Below, piece after piece: positions 8,084 through 15,799 of a stretch of 42,417 nt of DNA (the stretch's first letter is position 1; the number at the start of each line of letters is the position of its first letter). Origin of the DNA: Desulfobacteraceae bacterium. Its GTDB lineage: Bacteria > Desulfobacterota > Desulfobacteria > Desulfobacterales > JACKCP01. The stretch spans positions 1 to 42,417 of the forward strand of contig JACKCP010000016.1 in assembly GCA_020633955.1 (NCBI GenBank). Direction: 5' to 3'. The notes under the pieces were generated by a model. The model ran no database searches. It saw only the letters and a program-made list of their open reading frames with translations, and was not told the DNA's origin. A program made the translations under genes and the position numbers.

Positions 8084-9915
8084 TACCAGTCCTTTTCAAC
8101 TTCTTTTTTTTGATAGTATGGAATAAGTCCCATGGGTTTGTCTTTTACCTTATTAAAAAGATCATATTCATAATTAAATTTTTTGGGGGAATTATTTTCT
8201 TTTTCATTTAAATCGGAAACTGCTTCTTTATTTTCATTATCATTTTCAGGTTTATTTTTATTATCTTTCTCTTCAGATAATTCTTTATCTTTATTTTTGT
8301 CCTCTTTGTTTAAATCTGATTCTTCTTTTTTTTGAGGGTTGTCTTTAAAAGGTTCATTTTCTTGTTTATCAAAATTCTTGTCTTTATTTAAATTCTGTCC
8401 TTCTTCTGTTTTATCATCTGATTTTTTTGAATCTTTTGAATCTTGATTATTTTCTGAATTTTTATTGTTTTCTTTATTGTTATTATCTTTTGAATCTTTA
8501 TTTTCCTCTTCCTGTTTTTTTTTGTTTTTAAGCATTTTAGCAAGAGTTAAATTTTTTTTTGCATCGTTGTCTTGTGGAAATTTTTCAAGATATTTTTCAT
8601 AGAGCTCTATTGACTTGTCATAATTTCCTTTTAAAAGGTGGACATTTGCAAGATTAAAAAGGGAATTAAACTTTATATCATCTGGAGCTTTTTCTGATTC
8701 ATAAACCTTTTCATAATTTTTCTGAGCATTTTCAAGGTCATTTTTCTTATAGGAAGCATTTCCTATATTATAATAAAGTTTTATATCATCAGGGTTTTCT
8801 ATCTGATCTTTTACCCAGGCCTGGTATGCTTTTTCATAATTTTTATTATTGTAGTTCTCAAGTCCTTCAGTTTTGAGATTTTTTGAATATGATTCACAGG
8901 GAAGCAAAAAAACAAGTAAAAAAACAAATATTTTTAAACTGATTTTTTTCCTGAAAAGAAAAGATAAAATCATTGAAAAAAAAGCAAGCAGACCAAAAAG
9001 TCTGTATGAACTTGTATTTTCAATATTTTCTTTTTGCTCAAATTCCTTTAAATTCATTTTGTCCCTGATCTGTTTTTCATAAATATTTTTAAGGTCAAAT
9101 CCCTGCTGCGCATCAAAATACATTCCTTTAAATTTATTGGAAACATCCCTTAAAACTTTGTCATCTTTTTTTGAAATTAGAATTTTACCCTGGTCATCCT
9201 TTAAAAAACCTTTATTTTCAAGAGGTACAGGGCCCCCTTTTTCAGTTGCAATTCCAATTGCAAAAACAACAATATCCTCTCTTTTCTTCAGAGAATCCAA
9301 ATCTTTTCCTGTATTTTTCTCTCCGTCTGAAATAAAAATCACAACTTTAGAATCACTGCTCTTTTCATCAAAAAGGCTAAAGGCCTTTTCAAGTGCTTTG
9401 TAAATATTTGTACCGCCAACCGGGAAAGTGTCTGGAGAAACATTTTCAAGAAAAAGATCAAAACCTCTGTAATCAAGAGTAAGGGGAGAAAGAACAAAGG
9501 CATCTCCTGCAAATACCACAAGCCCTGCTTTGTCACCTTTTAAGTTTTTCACCAGATTGGAAATTTCAAGTCTGGCCCTTTTGATTCTTGAAGGTTTAAC
9601 ATCTTCGCAAAGCATACTTTTTGAAACATCAAGAACAAAAACAATTTCAATACCTTTTTTTAAAATTTCTGTTTTTTTATAACCTGTTACAGGACCAAGA
9701 ATTGAAACAATCATTAAAACCAGTGCAAGTCCTGCAAAAAAATCAGATACAAGTCTGTTTTTATTTAGGATGTTCACGCTTATTTTCTTCAGTGCTTCAG
9801 AATTTGAAAAATTATTTAAAATCTTTTTTCTCTGCATCCTTGAATAAATAAAAAGAGCTATGACAACAGGAATAAAAATTAAAGTCCAGAAATATTGAGG
9901 ATATAAAAACTTCAT
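8083..9915 (-). CDS. batB: BatB-BatC fusion: VWA domain plus TPR domain
   Basis: 610 residues. Two N-terminal membrane helices (about 8-25 and 58-75) precede a von Willebrand A domain at about 90-285 with an intact metal site: D96-V-S-K-S-M, the Thr in VGGTNIYKAL, and the Asp in FISDGEKNTG. A third helix pair follows at about 305-345. Residues about 350-460 hold TPR repeats (LYYNIGNASYKKNDLENAQK, SLFNLANVHLLKGNYDKSIE). A highly charged Lys/Glu/Asn/Asp tract of over 100 residues (about 468-580) leads to a conserved-looking end, PMGLIPYYQKKEVEKDW. Many genomes carry BatB and BatC as separate genes; here they are one protein. It overlaps batA by four bases (ATGA). It likely works in the inner membrane with BatA. 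Confidence 0.88.
   Translation of the reverse strand: MKFLYPQYFWTLIFIPVVIALFIYSRMQRKKILNNFSNSEALKKISVNILNKNRLVSDFFAGLALVLMIVSILGPVTGYKKTEILKKGIEIVFVLDVSKSMLCEDVKPSRIKRARLEISNLVKNLKGDKAGLVVFAGDAFVLSPLTLDYRGFDLFLENVSPDTFPVGGTNIYKALEKAFSLFDEKSSDSKVVIFISDGEKNTGKDLDSLKKREDIVVFAIGIATEKGGPVPLENKGFLKDDQGKILISKKDDKVLRDVSNKFKGMYFDAQQGFDLKNIYEKQIRDKMNLKEFEQKENIENTSSYRLFGLLAFFSMILSFLFRKKISLKIFVFLLVFLLPCESYSKNLKTEGLENYNNKNYEKAYQAWVKDQIENPDDIKLYYNIGNASYKKNDLENAQKNYEKVYESEKAPDDIKFNSLFNLANVHLLKGNYDKSIELYEKYLEKFPQDNDAKKNLTLAKMLKNKKKQEEENKDSKDNNNKENNKNSENNQDSKDSKKSDDKTEEGQNLNKDKNFDKQENEPFKDNPQKKEESDLNKEDKNKDKELSEEKDNKNKPENDNENKEAVSDLNEKENNSPKKFNYEYDLFNKVKDKPMGLIPYYQKKEVEKDW
8170..8520 (-). repeat. Low-complexity Lys/Glu/Asn/Asp coding tract in batB-batC
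   Basis: The DNA is a run of GAA, AAA, AAT and GAT codons on the minus strand, giving a protein linker with repeated DKN, KEN, NKE, KED and SKD triplets. There is no fixed repeat period, so it is compositional rather than tandem. Such tracts are common between the TPR region and the C-terminus of BatC-like proteins and are probably disordered. Confidence 0.75.
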
Positions 9916-10892
9916 GGTATTTCAATTAATCTTTTGTGGGTTAAAAAAATACTCAGCAAAAATAAAAAAAGAGAAATAAATAAAAAATTAAGATAATACT
10001 CATTATCTGTATCAAAAATTTCTACTTTTACAGTTGTCTTTTCAAGTTCATTTATATTTTTATATATGTTTTCAAGCTCTTTTCTGTTTTTTGCATTAAA
10101 GTAAAGTCCGTCTGTTTTTTCTGCAATTTCTTTTAAAAGCTTTTCATCAATTGAAACTCTTCCCTTTCTTAAAACTTCCCTTCCAAAAAAGTCTTTCACC
10201 GGAAAAGGTGCATAGCCTGTAGTTCCTATCCCAATTGTATAAATTTTAATTTTTTTTTCACCTGCTTGTTGTGCAGCAGGCATTGGCGGAATTTCACCGC
10301 TGTTGCTTTCTCCGTCTGTAACAAGAATAATTATATTATTTTTGCTTTCAATATCTTCAAGCCTTTTTGAAGACACTGCTATTGCATCGCCTATTGCGGT
10401 ATTTTCTCCGGCCATTCCAATAAGAATTTTATCTATAAAAAAATCTATTGAACTGTAATCCCGTGTAAGAGGAAGAAGAGTAAAGGCATGGGTTCCAAAA
10501 ACAACAATCCCTATTCTGTCGCCTTCCCTTTTTTTTATAAAGTCTGAAACAATTTCCTTTAATACATCAAGTCTTGATAAGGTCATGGATTCATCCATGT
10601 CCCTTGCTCTCATGCTTCCTGATACATCTAAGGCAAGAACTATATTTACCCCTTTTGACTCATAAAAAGTTTTTTGTTCTCCGGTGCGCGGATTTGCAAG
10701 TGCAATAACAAGAAATAAAAGTGCAAGATATTTCAAAAAAGTATTCAGGTGAAAAAACACAAGATTTCCAGACTTTAAACTGAATGGATGACTTCTCAGG
10801 AAAAAACCTGGTTCTGATTTTTTTTCAATAAAATAAATAAAAGGAATAATTAAAAGCAAAAATAAATATATGGGGGATTCAAACTCAAACAT
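9912..10892 (-). CDS. batA: BatA-type VWA membrane protein
   Basis: 326 residues. Helices at about 8-24 and 50-68 anchor the N-terminus, and one at about 300-318 anchors the C-terminus. The VWA domain between them has a complete metal site: D89-V-S-G-S-M-R-A-R-D, the Thr in GENTAIGDAIA, and the Asp in ILVTDGESNSGEIPPM. The sequence GDRIGIVVFGTHAFTLLPLT and GRVSIDEKLLKEIA are typical BatA positions. The gene lies 2 bases after the DUF4381-like gene and overlaps the next by four bases. It should form with BatB a pair of VWA proteins facing the periplasm or cytosol at the inner membrane and acted on by the MoxR ATPase. Confidence 0.9.
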   Translation of the reverse strand: MFEFESPIYLFLLLIIPFIYFIEKKSEPGFFLRSHPFSLKSGNLVFFHLNTFLKYLALLFLVIALANPRTGEQKTFYESKGVNIVLALDVSGSMRARDMDESMTLSRLDVLKEIVSDFIKKREGDRIGIVVFGTHAFTLLPLTRDYSSIDFFIDKILIGMAGENTAIGDAIAVSSKRLEDIESKNNIIILVTDGESNSGEIPPMPAAQQAGEKKIKIYTIGIGTTGYAPFPVKDFFGREVLRKGRVSIDEKLLKEIAEKTDGLYFNAKNRKELENIYKNINELEKTTVKVEIFDTDNEYYLNFLFISLFLFLLSIFLTHKRLIEIP

Positions 10893-10894
10893 TT

Positions 10895-11419
10895 TTATAT
10901 TTGATCTTTTTTCGATTTTAAATTTTTAATATCTGAAACAATAAATTCTTTTAAATACAAATAAAAAAAATCAAAGGTTTCCCTGTCATATACTTTTGAA
11001 TCAGAAAACCTTATTTTTTCACTATGATTTAAAAACCTTAAAATCTTTTCATAATCATCATCAATAAAAATACCTTCTGTTTTTCTCATAATCTCTTTTT
11101 CAGACATTGCCGAAAAATCGCTGTTTAATTTAAGGCCGAGATATTTTTTAAAAACAATAAAAAGCCCTGTCCATTTTTCCTTTAAATCATTTACCAGGTC
11201 AGTTTTAATTTTTTCAAGTTCATCAATTATAATTTTTTCATATAAAATTTTTTCAGGCTGATTTTTTTTTGATTCGATTTTTTTTAATAGAAAAAAGAGT
11301 AAAATTACTGCTGCTGAAACTAAAATACCGGCAATCAGCCAAAAAGGCTCAAAACCTTTATCAAACTCTGCAAGCCCCTTAATATCAGCCATTTGTTTTG
11401 TAATATCCAAATTATCCAT
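10895..11419 (-). CDS. DUF4381-like single-pass membrane protein of the bat operon
   Basis: 174 residues with one transmembrane helix at about 26-46 (PFWLIAGILVSAAVILLFFL) and a helical cytoplasmic domain of about 125 residues. The sequence contains a region FIVFKKYLGLKLNSDFSAMS and ends in a short helix near FDFFYLYLKEFI. Position between the DUF58 gene and batA, and the short N-terminal periplasmic part DIKGLAEF before the helix, match the DUF4381 proteins found in MoxR/VWA operons. It overlaps the DUF58 gene by eight bases. The function of the family is not known; it probably helps to hold the complex in the membrane. Confidence 0.72.
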   Translation of the reverse strand: MDNLDITKQMADIKGLAEFDKGFEPFWLIAGILVSAAVILLFFLLKKIESKKNQPEKILYEKIIIDELEKIKTDLVNDLKEKWTGLFIVFKKYLGLKLNSDFSAMSEKEIMRKTEGIFIDDDYEKILRFLNHSEKIRFSDSKVYDRETFDFFYLYLKEFIVSDIKNLKSKKDQI

Positions 11420-12305
11420 GGGTTTTTTGTACCCTCATATGCCTGAATCTGAAATAATTTATCAAAAAATCAGCTGAAGACTGATCTGTATCAAGAATTA
11501 AAAGATCCGAGTTAATTTTTTGAAATTTTTTCTTTAAATTATTTTCAAACTCAAACCCTTTTTTAATTAAAAGATTTAGCTCTTTTTTGGAACTTAGATC
11601 AAAAAAAAATTTTTCATCTGTTTCCGGGTCAAGAAAAGAAACAAGCCCTTTTTCAGGAAAGGAAAAATCGTTTCTGTCACTTATTTTAACACCAATAATC
11701 TGATTGTCTTTTTTTGCCATTTTAAGTTCATGATAAAAATCATCTGAAATAAAATCCGAAACAAGAAAGCAGATTGTTTTTGACCCTGAAACCTTTGAAA
11801 AAAAGTTCAATGCCTTTGAAATATCTGTTTTAAGACCTTTTTTCCTTTCAAAGGTATAAATTTCCTTGATAAGCCTCCATACATGGGAAACACCTTTTTT
11901 GGGAGGAAGATAAAGCTCTACATCATCTGTAAAAAGAATAAGCCCTGCCCTGTCATTGTTTTTTATTGCAGCATAGGCTGCAACAGCTGCAAATTCAGCT
12001 GCTTTTTCAGTTTTTGTCATGGAAGAACTTGTAAAAATACCAGAAGAACTCATATCTATCATTATAATTACACAAGCCTCCCTTTCCTCCCTGAAAACCT
12101 TTATATAAGGCCTGTTCATCCTTGCTGAAACCTTCCAGTCAATTGCCCTTACATCGTCTCCCGGCTTATATTCCCTTACTTCCTCAAACTCCATCCCCGA
12201 ACCTCTGAATACGGACCTGTACTGCCCGCTCATTGCATCACTTACCATAAGAGAGGTCTTTAAATGGAGTTTCTTTATTTTTTTGAGTTCTTCTTTTGAA
12301 ATCAT
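11412..12305 (-). CDS. DUF58 / VWA-like protein of the MoxR-Bat operon
   Basis: 297 residues with no membrane helix. The DUF58 signature is clear: GSGMEFEEVREYKPGDDVRA followed by IDWKVSARMNRPYIKVFREE and VIIMIDMSSSG. The latter is a VWA-like metal site (D-M-S-S-S). DUF58 proteins are nearly always next to MoxR ATPases and are thought to be among their clients. The gene starts 6 bases after the moxR stop codon. It is shorter than the membrane-anchored DUF58 proteins of about 400 residues and so belongs to the soluble group. Confidence 0.9.
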   Translation of the reverse strand: MISKEELKKIKKLHLKTSLMVSDAMSGQYRSVFRGSGMEFEEVREYKPGDDVRAIDWKVSARMNRPYIKVFREEREACVIIMIDMSSSGIFTSSSMTKTEKAAEFAAVAAYAAIKNNDRAGLILFTDDVELYLPPKKGVSHVWRLIKEIYTFERKKGLKTDISKALNFFSKVSGSKTICFLVSDFISDDFYHELKMAKKDNQIIGVKISDRNDFSFPEKGLVSFLDPETDEKFFFDLSSKKELNLLIKKGFEFENNLKKKFQKINSDLLILDTDQSSADFLINYFRFRHMRVQKTHG

Positions 12306-12311
12306 AAAATT

Positions 12312-13286
12312 TTATGGAACGCTTATTTTGTTTAAAATTTCTTCAATTACAGTTTCACTTTCTATGTCTTCTGCTTCGGCTTCATATGATAAAAGAATTC
12401 TGTGCCGTAAAACATCATAGGCAGCATCTTTTATATCATTTGGGATTACATATGCGCGCCTGTCAAGCAAAGCCCTTGCCTTGGCAGCAAGAGCAAGAAA
12501 CATTGTCGCCCTTGGAGATGCTCCAAACCTTATATATTCTTTTATATCAAGATTGTAATCACCCGGATTTCTTGAGGCACACACAAGATCTACAATGTAG
12601 TTTTTAAGTGTTTCATCCATGTATATTTTAAAAACAAGCTCCGACATTTCCTCAATCTGCGAAGCGTCTGCAACCGGATTTATTTTTTCAGGCTTTGAAA
12701 AAATCATTTTCTCAAGAATAAGTTTTTCTTCTTCTTTGCCTGGATAGTCAATTTTAAGTTTTAACATGAACCTGTCCACCTGAGCTTCGGGGAGAGGATA
12801 TGTTCCTTCCTGCTCAATGGGATTTTGTGTTGCAAGTACAAGAAAAGGCGACGGAAGAAAATAGGTTTGGTCTCCTATTGTAACCTGTTTTTCCTGCATT
12901 GCTTCCAAAAGTGCGGACTGAACCTTTGACGGAGCTCTGTTTATTTCATCTGCAAGAATTATGTTATTGAAAACAGGTCCCTTTTTAACTGTGAAATCAC
13001 CTGTTTTTGGAAGATAAATTTCTGTCCCGACTATATCTGCAGGAAGCAGATCAGGGGTGAACTGAATTCTTTTAAAACCTAAATTAACAGTTTCTGAAAG
13101 AGCTTTGACTGAACTTGTTTTTGCAAGGCCGGGAACCCCTTCCAAAAGAACATGCTGTTTTGTTATAAGTGCTGTAAGAAGTCCGTCGCAAAGTTTGGTT
13201 TGCCCTACAAGATGTTTTTTTACTTCATTTCTAATCTGGTCAATAACTTCTGAAATCCGAGCAATTTTTTCCTTAATTTCATCCAT
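12312..13286 (-). CDS. moxR: MoxR-family AAA+ ATPase
   Basis: 324 residues. Walker A is at residues 50-57 (GVPGLAKT), Walker B at about 108-114 (NIILADEINRAPSKVQSALL), and sensor 1 lies in VLATQNPIEQEGTYPLPEAQ with the arginine finger region VDRF after it. The C-terminal helical lid is complete. The ATPase is first in the operon of seven genes down to batE. MoxR proteins act as chaperone-like motors on VWA-domain partners; here the partners should be the DUF58 protein, BatA and BatB. The start ATG 13286 has only a weak AGGA-type site 12 bases upstream. Confidence 0.94.
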   Translation of the reverse strand: MDEIKEKIARISEVIDQIRNEVKKHLVGQTKLCDGLLTALITKQHVLLEGVPGLAKTSSVKALSETVNLGFKRIQFTPDLLPADIVGTEIYLPKTGDFTVKKGPVFNNIILADEINRAPSKVQSALLEAMQEKQVTIGDQTYFLPSPFLVLATQNPIEQEGTYPLPEAQVDRFMLKLKIDYPGKEEEKLILEKMIFSKPEKINPVADASQIEEMSELVFKIYMDETLKNYIVDLVCASRNPGDYNLDIKEYIRFGASPRATMFLALAAKARALLDRRAYVIPNDIKDAAYDVLRHRILLSYEAEAEDIESETVIEEILNKISVP

Positions 13287-13385
13287 AAAGTAAAAAATCC
13301 TATTTATTTGATTTTATCATCAAAAAATTTTGTTTGTTTTTTGAAAATTAAAAATAATATTTTTAAGATAAATTTCAAGAAATAA

Positions 13386-13418
13386 AAAAGCCGCACATAG
13401 AAAAAAGTGCGGCTTTAA
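13386..13418 (-). terminator. Rho-independent terminator behind the small membrane protein gene
   Basis: On the minus strand the arms AAAGCCGCAC and GTGCGGCTTT form a perfect 10-bp stem around an 11-13 base loop, and the second arm runs into TTTTTTATTTC. It lies 20 bases after the stop of the gene at 13439 and separates that gene from moxR, so the bat operon must have its own promoter in 13287-13385. Confidence 0.88.
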
Positions 13419-13438
13419 AAGAAAGGAAACAACAAATT

Positions 13439-13630
13439 TTAGTGCTTTGGATTAAAGCCTTCAATAATAAGAATATTTGCGAAATATGTTGGGAATCCTA
13501 AAAGGACGCCGCCTATAAAATAATTTGCTCCATCTCCGCCGATTCCTTTAGAAAGACCAACAAAAATCAAAACAATTGCAAGCCATATAATTGCATTTAA
13601 AATAGTAGGCTTAAAAGGCAAAAATTCCAT
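13439..13630 (-). CDS. Small two-helix membrane protein, unknown function
   Basis: 63 residues from ATG 13630; the alternative ATG at 13636 is only one base after the AAGGAG ribosome site, whereas ATG 13630 is seven bases from it. Two hydrophobic segments are visible, ILNAIIWLAIVLIFVGLS and FIGGVLLGFPTYFANILII, separated by the polar loop KGIGGDGANY. The end FNPKH is polar. It is a monocistronic unit with its own terminator. I do not recognise the family. Confidence 0.7.
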   Translation of the reverse strand: MEFLPFKPTILNAIIWLAIVLIFVGLSKGIGGDGANYFIGGVLLGFPTYFANILIIEGFNPKH

Positions 13631-13762
13631 GATCATACTCCTTGTATTTTATTAAAATTATTTTAAGTCGGTTTTTATATCAAATTTTATATTAAAGTTT
13701 TTTATCTTATTTAAAAATAATGTCAAATCTAAAATTGATTTACCAACTTAAAAAAATTCTAT

Positions 13763-14989
13763 TTAGTCCATTACTACTCCGTAATCACTGCCGTACTTAT
13801 CAACAACAAAATCAATATCCTTGTCTCCCCTTCCTGAAAGGTTCACAAGAATTGATTTTCCTTTTCCAAGCTCAGGTGCAAGCTTGATTGCATGAGCTAC
13901 TGCGTGGCTGCTTTCAATTGCAGGAATTATTCCTTCAGTTCTTGAAAGCTCGAAAAAGGCGTCAATTGTTTCTTTGTCGCTTATTGTTACATAATTTACT
14001 CTTTTCAAATCCTTTAAAAGAGAATGCTGAGGACCGACACCCGGATAATCAAGACCGCTTGCAACTGAATAAACTTCAAGCGGATTTCCTTTTTCATCCT
14101 GTAAAAGATAGGATTTAAAACCATGAAGAATTCCAGGGGTTCCAAGTTTTAATGTTGCAGCATGTTTTCCCGGCTCAAATCCGGTTCCTGAAGGCTCAAC
14201 ACCATAAATTGAAACAGACTCGTCTTCAAGAAAAGCAGTAAAAAGACCCATTGCATTTGAACCGCCTCCAACACAGGCAGCTATGGCATCGGGAAGTTTC
14301 CCGCAGGCTTCCTGAAACTGCTCCCTTGCCTCGTATCCGACTATCTGCTGAAAATCTCTTACCATCATTGGAAAAGGATGGGGACCTACAACAGAACCTA
14401 TTGCATAAAGCTGGGTTACAGGATCTTCAAGGTATGCTTCAAATGCTGCATCCACTGCATCCTTGAGTGTTTTTGTTCCTCTTGTGACAGGGATTACATT
14501 CGCGCCAAGAATTTTCATTCTTACAACATTTGGATGTTCTTTTTTAATATCAACAACACCCATGTAAATATCGCATTCAAGACCTGTCATAACGGCTGCA
14601 GTTGCAAGAGCGACTCCGTGCTGACCTGCTCCTGTTTCAGCAATAACCTTTTTCTTACCCATTTTCTTTGCAAGGAGTGCTTCACCAAGACAGTGATTTA
14701 TCTTGTGAGCTCCTGTATGATTGAGGTCTTCCCTTTTAAAATAAATATCTGCTCCACCAAGTTTTTTTGAGAGATTTTTAGCATAATAAATAGGGCTTGG
14801 TCTTCCAACATAAGTTCTGTAGAGATGCAGAAGTTCTTCCTGGAAGGACTTGTCATTTTTTATCTCAATATATGCTTCAGTTATTTCCTTCATGATCTTT
14901 TCAAGTTCAGGAGGAATAAAACTTCCGCCGTATTCACCAAAAAAACCCGACTCATCAGGCATTTCATAATTTAAAACTTTTTTGCTCAT
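13763..14989 (-). CDS. trpB: Tryptophan synthase beta chain
   Basis: 408 residues, the usual length. It has the PLP lysine K96 in HTGAHKINH, the catalytic glutamate E118 in IAETGAGQHG, and the phosphate-binding loop CVGGGSNAMG. The pattern is that of the TrpB1 group that pairs with TrpA. No trpA is found in the window, and the gene overlaps the trpR-type gene upstream by four bases. The reaction joins indole and serine to give tryptophan. TrpA could be encoded elsewhere, or this enzyme may salvage free indole, as in organisms with trpRB-type units. Confidence 0.96.
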   Translation of the reverse strand: MSKKVLNYEMPDESGFFGEYGGSFIPPELEKIMKEITEAYIEIKNDKSFQEELLHLYRTYVGRPSPIYYAKNLSKKLGGADIYFKREDLNHTGAHKINHCLGEALLAKKMGKKKVIAETGAGQHGVALATAAVMTGLECDIYMGVVDIKKEHPNVVRMKILGANVIPVTRGTKTLKDAVDAAFEAYLEDPVTQLYAIGSVVGPHPFPMMVRDFQQIVGYEAREQFQEACGKLPDAIAACVGGGSNAMGLFTAFLEDESVSIYGVEPSGTGFEPGKHAATLKLGTPGILHGFKSYLLQDEKGNPLEVYSVASGLDYPGVGPQHSLLKDLKRVNYVTISDKETIDAFFELSRTEGIIPAIESSHAVAHAIKLAPELGKGKSILVNLSGRGDKDIDFVVDKYGSDYGVVMD

Positions 14990-15291
14990 TTCCCTGATCC
15001 TTCAAAATTAAAATTATCCAAGATTTTTTTTACACAGGAATCTTCTTTTTTCAGAATTTTTGAACCTCTTGTAATTTTACACAGGGAAATTTTATAATCC
15101 TGTGCAATTTTTCTCTGAGGCTGGCCGCTGTATACAGCCTTGAGAAGTTTCCATCTCAATACAAGATCAAAACATTCTTTTCCGGTCATGATTTCTTCAA
15201 TAAAAGCTTTCATTTCTGACTTGTCAGTTATTTCGCAGAATATATCTGCAAGTTCATCAAAAGCTTTTTCATCTAATGTTCTCTGGCTCAT
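14986..15291 (-). CDS. trpR: Trp repressor (TrpR family)
   Basis: 101 residues from ATG 15291 (frame open to ATG 15318). The second half is clearly TrpR: the first helix of the DNA-binding unit is PQRKIAQDYKIS and the recognition helix region is LCKITRGSKILKK, matching the family motif 'ATITRGSN.LK' that binds tryptophan and operator. The 15291 start is preferred because GGGGGGA lies just upstream and because the best promoter candidate would place the transcript start near 15310. The gene overlaps trpB by four bases, so repressor and enzyme are translated together. It should repress its own operon when tryptophan is plentiful. Confidence 0.88.
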   Translation of the reverse strand: MSQRTLDEKAFDELADIFCEITDKSEMKAFIEEIMTGKECFDLVLRWKLLKAVYSGQPQRKIAQDYKISLCKITRGSKILKKEDSCVKKILDNFNFEGSGK

Positions 15292-15317
15292 CTTCCCCCC
15301 GAAAAAATGTTTCTGCA

Positions 15318-15347
15318 TATAGAAACACAGAGCCTGACTTTTGTCAA
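15318..15347 (-). promoter_or_regulatory. Candidate promoter of trpR-trpB with overlapping palindrome
   Basis: On the minus strand TTGACA (15347-15342) is a perfect -35 box. A weak -10 candidate TCTATA lies 18 bases further on. The -35 overlaps a short palindrome TGAC-N4-GTCA (15335-15346), which could be an operator half-pair. It does not match the enterobacterial trp operator core CTAG, so TrpR binding here is inference only. Confidence 0.4.
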
Positions 15348-15348
15348 C

Positions 15349-15612
15349 CTAAACCGAACGCTTTATCATGGAGTTTCTGAAATAAAGACAAATATCAATA
15401 CCTACAAGCAAAGCATTCAGGACATAAAGCCAGATAACATTATCATAATGGTAGAAAACCTTATGAAAAACGCCTGAAACATAACCTGTAAAAATAATAA
15501 GCATAAATGCAAGGCTTTTACCTGAATTATCCCTTGAAGTGTACGATTTAGATATACTTGCAGGCCAGGCGCTGCCAAAACAGACAAGCATGATTATCTC
15601 AAAAAAACTCAT
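15349..15612 (-). CDS. Three-helix PQ-loop-like small membrane protein
   Basis: 87 residues from ATG 15612, which has AAGGA eight bases upstream; the frame continues to a GTG at 15642. Three hydrophobic helices are visible: FEIIMLVCFGSAWPASISKS, LAFMLIIFTGYVSGVFH and VIWLYVLNALLVGIDICLYF. The WP in helix one followed by SISKSYTSRDNSGKS resembles the PQ-loop repeat seen in half-SWEET-like small transporters and in a family of bacterial PQ-loop proteins of about 90 residues. It would need to form a dimer. The substrate is unknown. The stop codon lies about 2 bases from the candidate trpR promoter, so it is upstream of but probably not in the trp unit. Confidence 0.62.
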   Translation of the reverse strand: MSFFEIIMLVCFGSAWPASISKSYTSRDNSGKSLAFMLIIFTGYVSGVFHKVFYHYDNVIWLYVLNALLVGIDICLYFRNSMIKRSV

Positions 15613-15741
15613 TTCAAATATCCTTATAAAAAATTTAGTCACAGGCTGAAGACAATAAGCTGTTTTTTGTACACCAGCCGTTCAGATTATCTTTTTCTGC
15701 TTTTTATATCCGATTAAAACCAAAAGCAAACACATGATTGC

Positions 15742-15770
15742 TTGCAGTAATAAAAAAAAATCTGTATGAC
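15742..15770 (+). promoter_or_regulatory. Weak promoter candidate for waaA
   Basis: TTGCAG and TATGAC are separated by 17 bases and lie 30 bases before the waaA start. Both boxes match the consensus only in part. Confidence 0.28.
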
Positions 15771-15799
15771 CTTAAAAAAATTAAAAACACAGGATCAAT

